From Lysobacterales bacterium (GTDB taxonomy: Bacteria > Pseudomonadota > Gammaproteobacteria > Xanthomonadales > SZUA-36), in contig JABDJL010000023.1 of the NCBI GenBank assembly GCA_013002505.1, forward strand, positions 1-64,000: DNA of 64,000 nucleotides, in the 5' to 3' direction. Both the position numbers and the translations under genes were made by a program. Below, piece by piece: positions 18,007-25,140 of the stretch (position 1 is its first letter; every line of letters starts with the position of its first letter). The notes under the pieces were generated by a model, which worked only from the letters and a program-made list of their open reading frames with translations, ran no database searches and had not been told where the DNA came from.

Positions 18007-20355
18007 TCAGCCGGCCAGCTTAAGCCAGGTTTCGACCACGGTGTCCGGATTCAGGGACATGCTGCCGATGCCCTCGTCCATCAACCACTGGGCCAGATCG
18101 GCATGATCTGAGGGCCCCTGGCCGCAAATACCCACGTATTTACCTTTTTTCCGGCATGCCGAAATGGCCATCGACAATAACGCCTTGACGGCCGGATTCC
18201 GTTCATCAAACAGTTCTGCAATTTCAGCCGAATCGCGGTCCAGGCCAAGCGTCAGCTGGGTCAGGTCATTTGAGCCGATCGAAAAGCCGTCAAACATCTC
18301 CAGGAAGTCATCCGCCAGCAATGCATTGGATGGCAATTCGCACATCATGATGATCTTCAGCTCTTCTGACTTCGACAGCCCAAAACTATTCATCAGCTTT
18401 AATACATCGCGGCCCTCGTCGAGGGTGCGTACGAATGGCACCATGGCCCAGGTATTGACCAGCCCCATCTGTTCACGCACCTTGCGCAGGGCGCGGCATT
18501 CGAGCTCAAAGCAATCCCGGAAATCTTCGGCCACGTAGCGCGATGCACCACGGAATCCGAGCATCGGATTTTCTTCATGCGGCTCATAGGCTCGGCCGCC
18601 GATCAGGTTGGCGTATTCGTTGGATTTGAAATCGGAAAGCCGCACGATAACCGGCTCGGGTGCGAATGCCGCGGCGATCGTGGCAATGCCCTCGGCCAGG
18701 CGATCCACGTAAAAATCAAGCGGGCTGGCATAGCCGCCCATGCGCTGGTCGATCAATTCGCGGATCTTTGCATCCTGCTGCTCATACTCGAGCAACGCGC
18801 GCGGATGGATTCCAATCATGCGGTTGATGATGAACTCCAGGCGCGCCAGGCCGACACCCGCATTGGGAATCTGGCAAAAATCAAATGCCCGGTCCGGGTT
18901 CGCGACATTCATCATGATCTTGACCGGAATATCGGGCATATCGCGCAGTTCATCCTGCTCGACAACGAAGTCCAGCTCGCCTTCGTACACCTGGCCGGTC
19001 TCTCCTTCCGCACAGGAAACCGTGACTGGCGCGCCGTGTGAAATGACGCCGGTCGCATCACGACAACCGACCACCGCCGGAATACCCAGTTCGCGGGCAA
19101 TGATGGCCGCGTGACAGGTTCTGCCGCCACGATTGGTGACAATGGCGGCGGCACGCTTCATGACCGGCTCCCAATCCGGGTCGGTCATGTCCGTGACCAG
19201 GACATCACCTTCTGAAACCTGGTCCATTTCGGCGATCGAGGCGACCACGCGCGCCGTGCCGGCGCCAATGCGATGGCCGATGCTGCGGCCTTCGCACAGT
19301 ACCTTGCCGCCTGACTCGAGCCGGTAGCGTTCAATACGTCCGCCGTGCTGGCTGCGTACGGTTTCTGGCCGTGCCTGGACGATGTACAACTTGCCGCTAT
19401 TACCGTCACGGGCCCACTCGATGTCCATCGGACGTCCATAGTGCTGTTCGATGGTCACGGCCTGCCGGGCGAGTTCCTCCAGTGCGCCATCGTCAAGGCA
19501 GAATCGGTTCTGGTCTTCGGGCGGCACGTCCTCGACGCGGACGCCGCGGCCATCTTCGCCATAAACCATGCGGGTCAGCTTGCTGCCGCGCGTGCGCCTG
19601 AGCACGGCGTCGTGTCCGGTTTCCAGCGCTCGCTTGTATACGTAGAACTCATCCGGGTTGACGGCGCCCTGGACCACCATTTCCCCGAGCCCCCATGAAC
19701 CGGTGATGAAAACCACCTTGTCGAAACCCGATTCGGTATCAAGGGTAAACATCACGCCGCTGGAAGCGAGGTCTGAACGGACCATGATCTGCACACCGGC
19801 AGACAATGAGACTGCGGCATGGTCAAAGCCGTGGTGTACGCGGTAGGCAATCGCCCGGTCGTTGTACAGCGACGCGAACACTTCGTGAATCCGGGCCAGG
19901 ACCTCGTCCAGGCCTTGCACATTGAGAAAGGTTTCCTGCTGCCCGGCGAACGACGCGTCGGGCAGGTCCTCGGCAGTGGCAGAGGAACGCACGGCAACCG
20001 CAGGTTCGCAACCAGCGGTATCGGACAGGGATTGCCAGGCTTCTGTGACCGCAGACTGAAGCGCTTGCTGGAAAGGGGTTTCCATGATCCACGCCCTGAT
20101 GCGCTCGCCGCTGCTTTGCAAGGCGGTAATGTCATCAACATCCAGCGCATCGAGCTCATTATCGATGCGTGTCTTGAGACCCGACTGTGACAGGAAATCC
20201 TGAAAGGCCAGGGCGGTCGTGGCAAAGCCGCCGGGAACCGAAACGCCGAGATTGCTGAGCTGGCTGATCATTTCGCCGAGCGAGGCGTTCTTTCCGCCGA
20301 CGCGCTCGATATCCTGCATTCCCAGTTCATGCAGCCATGCAATGTATTGGTTCAA
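18007..20355 (-). CDS. ppsA: phosphoenolpyruvate synthase
   Basis: 782 residues, initiated at TTG 20355 (GGGG lies 5-8 bases upstream). It converts pyruvate, ATP and water to PEP, AMP and phosphate in gluconeogenesis. The N-terminal ATP-grasp nucleotide domain begins with [12 protein letters not shown], the swivelling phosphohistidine domain has [20 protein letters not shown] with the catalytic His, and the C-terminal PEP-binding barrel carries [19 protein letters not shown] and the catalytic-cysteine region [16 protein letters not shown]. Divergent from the gene of its regulator PpsR, 163 bases away. Confidence 0.97.
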   Translation of the reverse strand: MNQYIAWLHELGMQDIERVGGKNASLGEMISQLSNLGVSVPGGFATTALAFQDFLSQSGLKTRIDNELDALDVDDITALQSSGERIRAWIMETPFQQALQSAVTEAWQSLSDTAGCEPAVAVRSSATAEDLPDASFAGQQETFLNVQGLDEVLARIHEVFASLYNDRAIAYRVHHGFDHAAVSLSAGVQIMVRSDLASSGVMFTLDTESGFDKVVFITGSWGLGEMVVQGAVNPDEFYVYKRALETGHDAVLRRTRGSKLTRMVYGEDGRGVRVEDVPPEDQNRFCLDDGALEELARQAVTIEQHYGRPMDIEWARDGNSGKLYIVQARPETVRSQHGGRIERYRLESGGKVLCEGRSIGHRIGAGTARVVASIAEMDQVSEGDVLVTDMTDPDWEPVMKRAAAIVTNRGGRTCHAAIIARELGIPAVVGCRDATGVISHGAPVTVSCAEGETGQVYEGELDFVVEQDELRDMPDIPVKIMMNVANPDRAFDFCQIPNAGVGLARLEFIINRMIGIHPRALLEYEQQDAKIRELIDQRMGGYASPLDFYVDRLAEGIATIAAAFAPEPVIVRLSDFKSNEYANLIGGRAYEPHEENPMLGFRGASRYVAEDFRDCFELECRALRKVREQMGLVNTWAMVPFVRTLDEGRDVLKLMNSFGLSKSEELKIIMMCELPSNALLADDFLEMFDGFSIGSNDLTQLTLGLDRDSAEIAELFDERNPAVKALLSMAISACRKKGKYVGICGQGPSDHADLAQWLMDEGIGSMSLNPDTVVETWLKLAG

Positions 20356-20518
20356 TCCCGGCCCCGCTGAATACGATTGGAAGGAGAAGCGATTCTAGCT
20401 TGGCGGGTGTACCTGCATCCAGCAATCAGGTGAATTTGTCATGATTTATGGCAATTTTGCCGTGCAGCGGCAAAAGCGGTACTGTGCAAAACCCATCTGC
20501 GAAAGTACCGGCGATGCG

Positions 20519-21364
20519 ATGAACCCGCAGTCTGCAACATCACGAAAAACAAGAAGAACGGTCTTTTTCGTTTCGGACGGCACTGCCATTACCACCGAGA
20601 CGCTGGGGCATAGCCTGCTGACCCAGTTCCCCGAAGTGGAATTTCAGCAGGAACGGCTGCCATTCGTAGACGACATGGCGGCCGCTGCTGAGGCCGTGAC
20701 GCGCATCAACGAGGCCAGTAGCCGTGACGGGGCGCCTGCGATCGTGTTCAACACCATCGTCAACGAGGATCTCTGTGACATCATTCATCGCAGCGACGGA
20801 ATCACGCTGGACCTGTTCGCCACCTTCCTCGGGCCGCTGGAGCGCGCCCTGGGCATGCAGCACTTGCCGACCGTGGGGCAGGCGCACGGGGTCAGCAACC
20901 TGCAGCGCTACGAGGATCGCATGGAGGCCACCAATTATGCGATGAACCACGATGATGGCCTGAGCATAGATTTCAAGGATGCCGACCTGATTTTGGTCGG
21001 TGTTTCACGATCCGGAAAAACGCCGACCTGCCTCTACATGGCACTGCATTTCGGCGTCAAGGCAGCGAACTATCCGCTGACACCGGAAGACCTGGACCAG
21101 ATGCGCCTGCCGCCGTTCCTGCGCCGGCACAAGCGCAAAATCGCGGGCTTGATGATCGAGCCTGAGCGACTGGCGCAAATTAGAGAGAACCGCAAACCGG
21201 GCAGCCGATATGCATCGCTGCGCCAGTGCCGGCAGGAGGTCGAAGCGGCCGAGAGCCTGCTGCGCATGGAAGGCATACCGGTATTTCTTACGACGCATAG
21301 TTCTATCGAGGAAATTGCCAGCCGCGTGCTGTTGCAACTGGGCCTGCAAAGAGAAATGTTTTAG
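20519..21364 (+). CDS. ppsR: PEP synthase regulatory protein (bifunctional kinase/pyrophosphorylase)
   Basis: 281 residues from the ATG at 20519 (E. coli PpsR is 277). The open frame extends upstream but homology begins at RTVFFVSDGTAITTETLG. PpsR inactivates PEP synthase by ADP-dependent phosphorylation of a threonine and reverses it by phosphate-dependent pyrophosphorylation. The P-loop GVSRSGKTPTCLYMA near residue 161-175 and LTPEDLDQMRLPPFL are family signatures (DUF299). Placed divergently from its target ppsA, so the two may share control elements in the 163-base gap. Confidence 0.95.
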   Translation: MNPQSATSRKTRRTVFFVSDGTAITTETLGHSLLTQFPEVEFQQERLPFVDDMAAAAEAVTRINEASSRDGAPAIVFNTIVNEDLCDIIHRSDGITLDLFATFLGPLERALGMQHLPTVGQAHGVSNLQRYEDRMEATNYAMNHDDGLSIDFKDADLILVGVSRSGKTPTCLYMALHFGVKAANYPLTPEDLDQMRLPPFLRRHKRKIAGLMIEPERLAQIRENRKPGSRYASLRQCRQEVEAAESLLRMEGIPVFLTTHSSIEEIASRVLLQLGLQREMF

Positions 21365-21447
21365 CGGAAAACGGGCAGGCGGGTCCCCCGAATATACCTG
21401 AAAAGTGCCGGTTGCCGCCAGTTGCACCTGCTGTGTATGCTCCCTTC

Positions 21448-21957
21448 ATGGTTTCATTCCGGCAAAAGAGCGCGTTATACCTCAAGCCCCGCCTGGCGCG
21501 GCTGCAGGATGTGCAGGAGGAACTCTACCGACAGTTGCAACTGCTGATACCGGAACAGGTCGCGTATCACGACTGGTTCCAGTCCAGGGTGGGTGATTCC
21601 CCGCTGCTGCGGATGGAAATCCTGGAGCGCCACCCATACACCCAGTTCCTGCGCCTGACCTACCAGTTCGACAACGGCGAAGATCCCGAATTGGCGCCCG
21701 ACGCGCATATACGGCTTTACCAGGATGCGCGGCTGGCTGAAGTCACCGCATTCGACGCGGGACAGGGCTGCCGGCGCTCGGCGCACCCCTGGTATCCGCC
21801 GCGCCAGTTGATGCAAAAAACCTGGCGCCTGAACCTGGCCCTGGACAAGTGGCTGGGTTACCTGCTGCAGCAGGGCCACAGCGTCGACACGATGAAGCTG
21901 GCGAGCGAGCGTATAGGTGACCGGTTGACGACCAAAATCGCCGTCACGGCCAGCTGA
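21448..21957 (+). CDS. DUF1249 family protein (YqiB-like)
   Basis: 169 residues from the ATG at 21448; an in-frame ATG at 21412 would add 12 unconserved residues. The region LEILERHPYTQFLRLTY, followed by PDAHIRLYQDARLAEVTAF and the C-terminal NLALDKWLGYLLQQGHS, follows the pattern of E. coli YqiB (DUF1249), a gene usually found near the cAMP phosphodiesterase cpdA. Function unknown. It sits 83 bases after ppsR on the same strand and 50 bases before the tRNA operon. Confidence 0.8.
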   Translation: MVSFRQKSALYLKPRLARLQDVQEELYRQLQLLIPEQVAYHDWFQSRVGDSPLLRMEILERHPYTQFLRLTYQFDNGEDPELAPDAHIRLYQDARLAEVTAFDAGQGCRRSAHPWYPPRQLMQKTWRLNLALDKWLGYLLQQGHSVDTMKLASERIGDRLTTKIAVTAS

Positions 21958-21965
21958 AAGTGCAA

Positions 21966-21994
21966 TTGACAGGGCATTGCGAACTCAGTAACAT
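21966..21994 (+). promoter_or_regulatory. sigma-70 promoter of the tRNA-Ala/tRNA-Glu unit
   Basis: A perfect -35 TTGACA (21966-21971), a 17-base spacer and -10 TAACAT (21989-21994), followed by the G+C-rich discriminator GGCGCGCC. That discriminator is typical of stable-RNA promoters under stringent control. Transcription would begin near 22001, seven bases before the tRNA. It overlaps the region immediately after the DUF1249 stop codon. Confidence 0.7.
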
Positions 21995-22007
21995 GGCGCG
22001 CCTTCCG

Positions 22008-22083
22008 GGGGCTATAGCTCAGCTGGGAGAGCGCTACACTGGCAGTGTAGAGGTCGGCGGTTCGATCCCGCCTAGCTCCACCA
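22008..22083 (+). tRNA. tRNA-Ala (anticodon GGC)
   Basis: 76 bases forming a full cloverleaf. Acceptor stem GGGGCTA pairs with TAGCTCC, including the G3-U70 wobble pair that identifies alanine tRNAs. The anticodon stem CTACA/TGTAG holds the loop CTGGCAG with GGC at 22041-22043. T-arm GGCGG-TTCGATC-CCGCC. The CCA end (22081-22083) is encoded. Confidence 0.98.
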
Positions 22084-22085
22084 CT

Positions 22086-22161
22086 GTCCCCATCGTCTAG
22101 AGGCCTAGGACACCGCCCTTTCACGGCGGCAACCGGGGTTCGAATCCCCGTGGGGACGCCA
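22086..22161 (+). tRNA. tRNA-Glu (anticodon TTC)
   Basis: 76 bases; acceptor stem GTCCCCA with TGGGGAC, anticodon stem CCGCC/GGCGG with loop CTTTCAC and anticodon TTC at 22120-22122, T-arm CCGGG-GTTCGAATC-CCCGT region, CCA encoded. Two bases separate it from tRNA-Ala, so both come from one transcript. Its 3' end is partly duplicated 195 bases downstream. Confidence 0.98.
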
Positions 22162-22168
22162 TATAAAC

Positions 22169-22199
22169 AAAAAGCCCGCCTTCAGGCGGGTTTTTTGTT
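22169..22199 (+). terminator. intrinsic terminator after tRNA-Glu
   Basis: CCCGCC (22175-22180), loop TTCA, GGCGGG (22185-22190) followed by six T residues. It starts 8 bases after the CCA end of tRNA-Glu, so it ends the tRNA transcript. Confidence 0.93.
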
Positions 22200-22208
22200 T
22201 ATACGTGA

Positions 22209-22332
22209 CCCATATCGGTATTCGAAGCTTATTTCGCGCAGCGAAATATATGGGCTCGACAAATCGGCAGGACAGCCGATTTGGACCGCGCAGCGACCCG
22301 AGCACAGCGAGGGCGAGGTACATGGAAGTACC
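22209..22332. repeat. three-hairpin element between the two tRNA-Glu 3' copies
   Basis: Three perfect inverted repeats in 124 bases. First, CCCATAT (22209-22215) with ATATGGG (22248-22254), enclosing ATTTCGC-gca-GCGAAAT (22231-22247). Second, AAATCGGC (22261-22268) with GCCGATTT (22275-22282). Third, GGTAC (22317-22321) with GTACC (22328-22332). No open frame is present. The layout resembles small non-coding repetitive elements (REP/MITE-like), but I recognise no named family. Confidence 0.6.
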
Positions 22333-22337
22333 GAGTC

Positions 22338-22369
22338 AATCCCCGTGGGGACGCGACATATAAACAAAA
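22338..22369 (+). repeat. partial direct copy of the tRNA-Glu 3' end and trailer
   Basis: AATCCCCGTGGGGACGC (22338-22354) is identical to the end of tRNA-Glu (22143-22159). After a 2-base insertion CATATAAACAAAA (22357-22369) repeats the tRNA trailer 22160-22172. The copy is followed by a second terminator, as in the original. Such a second tRNA 3' end is what an integration event, or a tandem duplication followed by deletion, leaves behind. Confidence 0.85.
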
Positions 22370-22391
22370 GGCCCGCAAACGCGGGCCTTCT
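22361..22391 (-). terminator. bidirectional terminator at the end of the subtilase gene
   Basis: AAGGCCCGC (22368-22376), loop AAAC, GCGGGCCTT (22381-22389). On the minus strand it is followed by TTTTGTTTAT, 25 bases after the subtilase stop codon; on the plus strand the T tract is weaker (TTCTGTT). Confidence 0.8.
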
Positions 22392-22416
22392 GTTACTTCA
22401 GTTAAAGAAGTGAGTT

Positions 22417-23748
22417 TTACGGCAGAACGGTGTTCGGCACGTTAATACGGCCTTTTCCGTAAAACGGATCGGTTCCAGACTGGCCAAGATCGTCTGCACC
22501 CATCTCCAGTGCTTCCTTGATCGCGCCTGGATCACGTCCGAGATCCTCAACCAGCAGTGCGGCAACACCGGCGGTATGTGGTGAGGCCATTGAAGTGCCA
22601 GCAAGCCATACTGCGCTCAATCCGCCCGCACAAGCGGGGATAATCAAGCTGCTAGATGAACAGGCTTGCAAAACGAATCCAGCGTCGTTGCCACCCGGTG
22701 CCGCGACGTTAATCGCTGAGCGGCCATAATTTGTGTACGAAGCCGGGTCATCAATGTTGTACCACGGGCCAAACAGAACATTGTCTGCTGAACTTGGTCC
22801 CGTAGCGGATACGCAGATGGTGCTGGGCGTTGAGCAATAGGTCTTGTAACCGTCTCCATCATGGTCAAGGTCTGCGGCAGAATTACCTGCAGAAACCACG
22901 ACTGTCATGCCCTGGGAACGGGCAAAGTTGAACAGGCGATTCAGGAAGCTGTGAAAACCCGGGAAATCGGACTTGGAATACGAGCCTCCGAGGCTCATGT
23001 TTGCCACGTCCGCACCATTGTCAACCGCATGCAACAGGCCCATGACGATACTGTCAAACGGGCAGGTGCCAAATACCGAGCAGACTTTAACGCCCATCAA
23101 CGTCGTCATAGAGGTAACGCCAGCAGTAACAATTGCATTACTTGAAACGGTCGACGCAACGTGGGTTCCGTGATAGTGCAAGTCGGTGATGGGGTGTCTT
23201 GCAGGGAAAAAGATCGCTGCGAGTGCGTCATCGTCTGGTACGAAAGAGGCTGAACGAGCAAGGTCAACCAGGCCAGCAGTATCGGCATGCAGATAGTCGA
23301 TACCGGTGTCGAGAATGGCAACGGTCACGCCTGGCGACCCAAGCCTGCCTTCAGCCCATGCAACATCCGCGCTGATTTGGGGGTGGCTCCACTGCAAGGG
23401 ATAAAAGAAAGCAGTCGCAGGGTCGCCCGGTGAGTTAATGACTGTGTCAATAGATTCGGTTCCCTGAATGTCATCGGGCCCTAATTCCATCGGAAGCGCG
23501 CCATTGGGAATGACATCCTGCACGACCTTTGACTTGGCGAGAATGGCAGCGCCATCCGCATCCAGGCCGTCGATGACGGCAACACGGGCACGTTGGTGGC
23601 TAAAGTAGACCGAGCCTCCGAGGCTTTCCACGGTGCTTTCAAGGTTAGAAACCTTGCCCTTGAACTGGACAAGATAGCGATCGGCGCTTGCCGGCAAGGC
23701 CAACATCAATGTCAACGCAGCAGCAAGTAAAGTTGAAATTCTTTTCAT
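22417..23748 (-). CDS. secreted subtilisin-family serine protease (S8)
   Basis: 443 residues with signal peptide (residues 1-22, cleavage after ASA). An I9-type propeptide domain (about 25-85, DRYLVQFKGKVSNLE) precedes the S8 catalytic domain. The Asp of the triad is in VAILDTGIDYLHAD, the His in HYHGTHVASTV, the Ser in LAGTSMASPHTAGVAAL, and the oxyanion Asn in VVVSAGNSAADLD. The protein ends shortly after the catalytic domain, with no sorting or pre-peptidase domain, so it is likely released to the medium or periplasm. The DHDGDGYK stretch may bind calcium. A 149-base structured leader precedes it and a terminator follows. Confidence 0.92.
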   Translation of the reverse strand: MKRISTLLAAALTLMLALPASADRYLVQFKGKVSNLESTVESLGGSVYFSHQRARVAVIDGLDADGAAILAKSKVVQDVIPNGALPMELGPDDIQGTESIDTVINSPGDPATAFFYPLQWSHPQISADVAWAEGRLGSPGVTVAILDTGIDYLHADTAGLVDLARSASFVPDDDALAAIFFPARHPITDLHYHGTHVASTVSSNAIVTAGVTSMTTLMGVKVCSVFGTCPFDSIVMGLLHAVDNGADVANMSLGGSYSKSDFPGFHSFLNRLFNFARSQGMTVVVSAGNSAADLDHDGDGYKTYCSTPSTICVSATGPSSADNVLFGPWYNIDDPASYTNYGRSAINVAAPGGNDAGFVLQACSSSSLIIPACAGGLSAVWLAGTSMASPHTAGVAALLVEDLGRDPGAIKEALEMGADDLGQSGTDPFYGKGRINVPNTVLP

Positions 23749-23898
23749 GTTTGAATAACCCTCGTTTGAAAATTGATGGCGTCAGACGTGAACAACCTGG
23801 GCGGGATGGCCAAAAAACCCGTCACGGATGATCTCCTTTCGGAGTGCCCGTTCCTTGTGATATGGCAATTAACGCCCCCAGGATGACTCGCGTCATCC
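23749..23898 (-). promoter_or_regulatory. structured 5' leader of the subtilase mRNA
   Basis: On the minus strand the transcript would begin with a perfect 7-base-pair stem with GCGA loop (GGATGAC/GTCATCC, 23881-23898). Next comes CTCC-GAAA-GGAG (23833-23844), and then a short stem ATCCG/CGGGT followed by six T residues (23812-23829), which looks like a weak terminator inside the leader. It does not match any riboswitch consensus that I can recall. A 5'-terminal stem could protect the message, and the internal terminator could give attenuation; both roles are inference. Confidence 0.5.
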
Positions 23899-23903
23899 GT
23901 TCA

Positions 23904-23934
23904 ATTATACGCATAACATTCGGGGTCGAGTCAA
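23904..23934 (-). promoter_or_regulatory. sigma-70 promoter of the subtilase gene
   Basis: On the minus strand TTGACT (23934-23929) and a perfect TATAAT (23909-23904) are separated by 19 bases, slightly longer than optimal. Predicted start of transcription is near 23897, exactly at the first leader stem. Confidence 0.55.
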
Positions 23935-23944
23935 AAGACAGCAA

Positions 23945-24529
23945 TCAAAACAACAAATCGACCAGCAGCGCCGCGGTACCCAGCGCAATACCGCCAAGCA
24001 ATGACTGGTAACTCCAGCGCAGGTAACGGTATTTCTTGGTCCGCAGCACCAGCCCGGCCATGTAAATATCCCTGGCCATCGAGCGGTAGTACGCGGGCGC
24101 GTCGGTCATGACCTTTTCGAATTCTTTCTCGAAATGCTTCATCGGCACCAGCGAGGCGTGCATGAAGAACAGCGGGTTGAAATGCGGTAGCTTGGAGGGG
24201 TGTTCAACGGGCTTTTGCTGTACACCGGCCGACGGCATGACCGTCAGGATGGCAAAAATCAGCGCCGGTATACAGAACAATGAAAAAGCCGCGATCGGAA
24301 TCACCAGGATGCCGGCTTCGAGCTTGGCCACGGCAAGGGACAGGAGGATGGAGCAGACAGTGATCATGATATTGGCCTTGGAATCGGCCAGTTCACTCAA
24401 TGACATCTGTGATTCTGCAATGCCGACCATGGCCTGAACGACCGCTTCGCTCCAGGGTTCGTGATCGTACAAGTCCCCTGCGAGGGCCTGTTCCTCGTCG
24501 CTTACGATGACTTCCACTTTGCTGCTCAT
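23945..24529 (-). CDS. Pycsar-effector-like membrane protein (DUF5706 type)
   Basis: 194 residues from the ATG at 24529, which has GGGGGCG just upstream; an ATG at 24589 would add 20 residues of no evident quality. The motif SELADSKANIMITVCSILLSL followed by a second membrane helix (ILVIPIAAFSLFCIPALIFA) and a third at the C-terminus (SLLGGIALGTAALLVDLLF) matches the membrane module of PycTM/DUF5706 proteins (typical core ADNKAN-I). The soluble part has APAYYRSMARDIYMAGLVLR, also typical. In Pycsar defence, such proteins bind cUMP or cCMP and damage the membrane. Many relatives are not linked to a pyrimidine cyclase, and a defence role here is unproven. A nucleotidyl cyclase gene lies 600 bases away, in divergent orientation. 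Confidence 0.7.
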   Translation of the reverse strand: MSSKVEVIVSDEEQALAGDLYDHEPWSEAVVQAMVGIAESQMSLSELADSKANIMITVCSILLSLAVAKLEAGILVIPIAAFSLFCIPALIFAILTVMPSAGVQQKPVEHPSKLPHFNPLFFMHASLVPMKHFEKEFEKVMTDAPAYYRSMARDIYMAGLVLRTKKYRYLRWSYQSLLGGIALGTAALLVDLLF

Positions 24530-24736
24530 AACGCCCCCGTGCGCTGTTCTTGTCAATGGCGCCTCGCTGCACCATGCCGCAAGCCACATTTTAAGGCAAA
24601 TGAATCGTCATTGGTGGTCATCCGTTCCAGGCTGCAGCCAGAATCGACAACGATGACGTAAGTGGCTGCTGTGGCTGGGAAACTGCCCGATTAGGCTTTA
24701 TGATTGGCGCTGGGTCCGTAATGAGGGTTTCGTGCC

Positions 24737-25063
24737 ATGGCGTTGTTCTTTGAACTGCTGGTCGGTCATGTATTGGCTGATTACGTGTTTCAGCGCCAGG
24801 TCATGGCGACCTCCAAGAGCCGCCACGCCGAAATATTCAAGACCGCCGGGCCACGATTTCCACCCTGGTATTACTGGCTGGCTTCACATGCGCTGGTGCA
24901 CGGCGGGGCCGTCTACCTGATTACCGGCAGCCTGATGTTCGGCCTCATAGAAACTGTTCTGCATGGCCTGATTGACCATGCCAAGTGTGAACACAAGATC
25001 GGCGTTCACACCGACCAGGGCCTGCACATCCTGTGCAAGCTTGCATATGTTTATTTCATATAG
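24737..25063 (+). CDS. DUF3307 family membrane protein
   Basis: 108 residues with three hydrophobic segments. HVLADYVFQRQVMATSKS at residues 10-27 and the closing ETVLHGLIDHAKCEHKIGVH with its spaced histidines and aspartate are DUF3307 signatures. The family is of unknown function; the polar His/Asp residues within membrane segments suggest a metal-dependent membrane enzyme, but this is speculation. It starts at ATG 24737 and ends 77 bases before the cyclase gene on the same strand, so it may be the first gene of that operon. Confidence 0.75.
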   Translation: MALFFELLVGHVLADYVFQRQVMATSKSRHAEIFKTAGPRFPPWYYWLASHALVHGGAVYLITGSLMFGLIETVLHGLIDHAKCEHKIGVHTDQGLHILCKLAYVYFI

Positions 25064-25140
25064 GGAGCCTAAGGCGCGTTAACACGCAGAGTCTGGCGAA
25101 AGTGGGAAGCATCGTACAGGAACAACATTCTCAGGCACGC

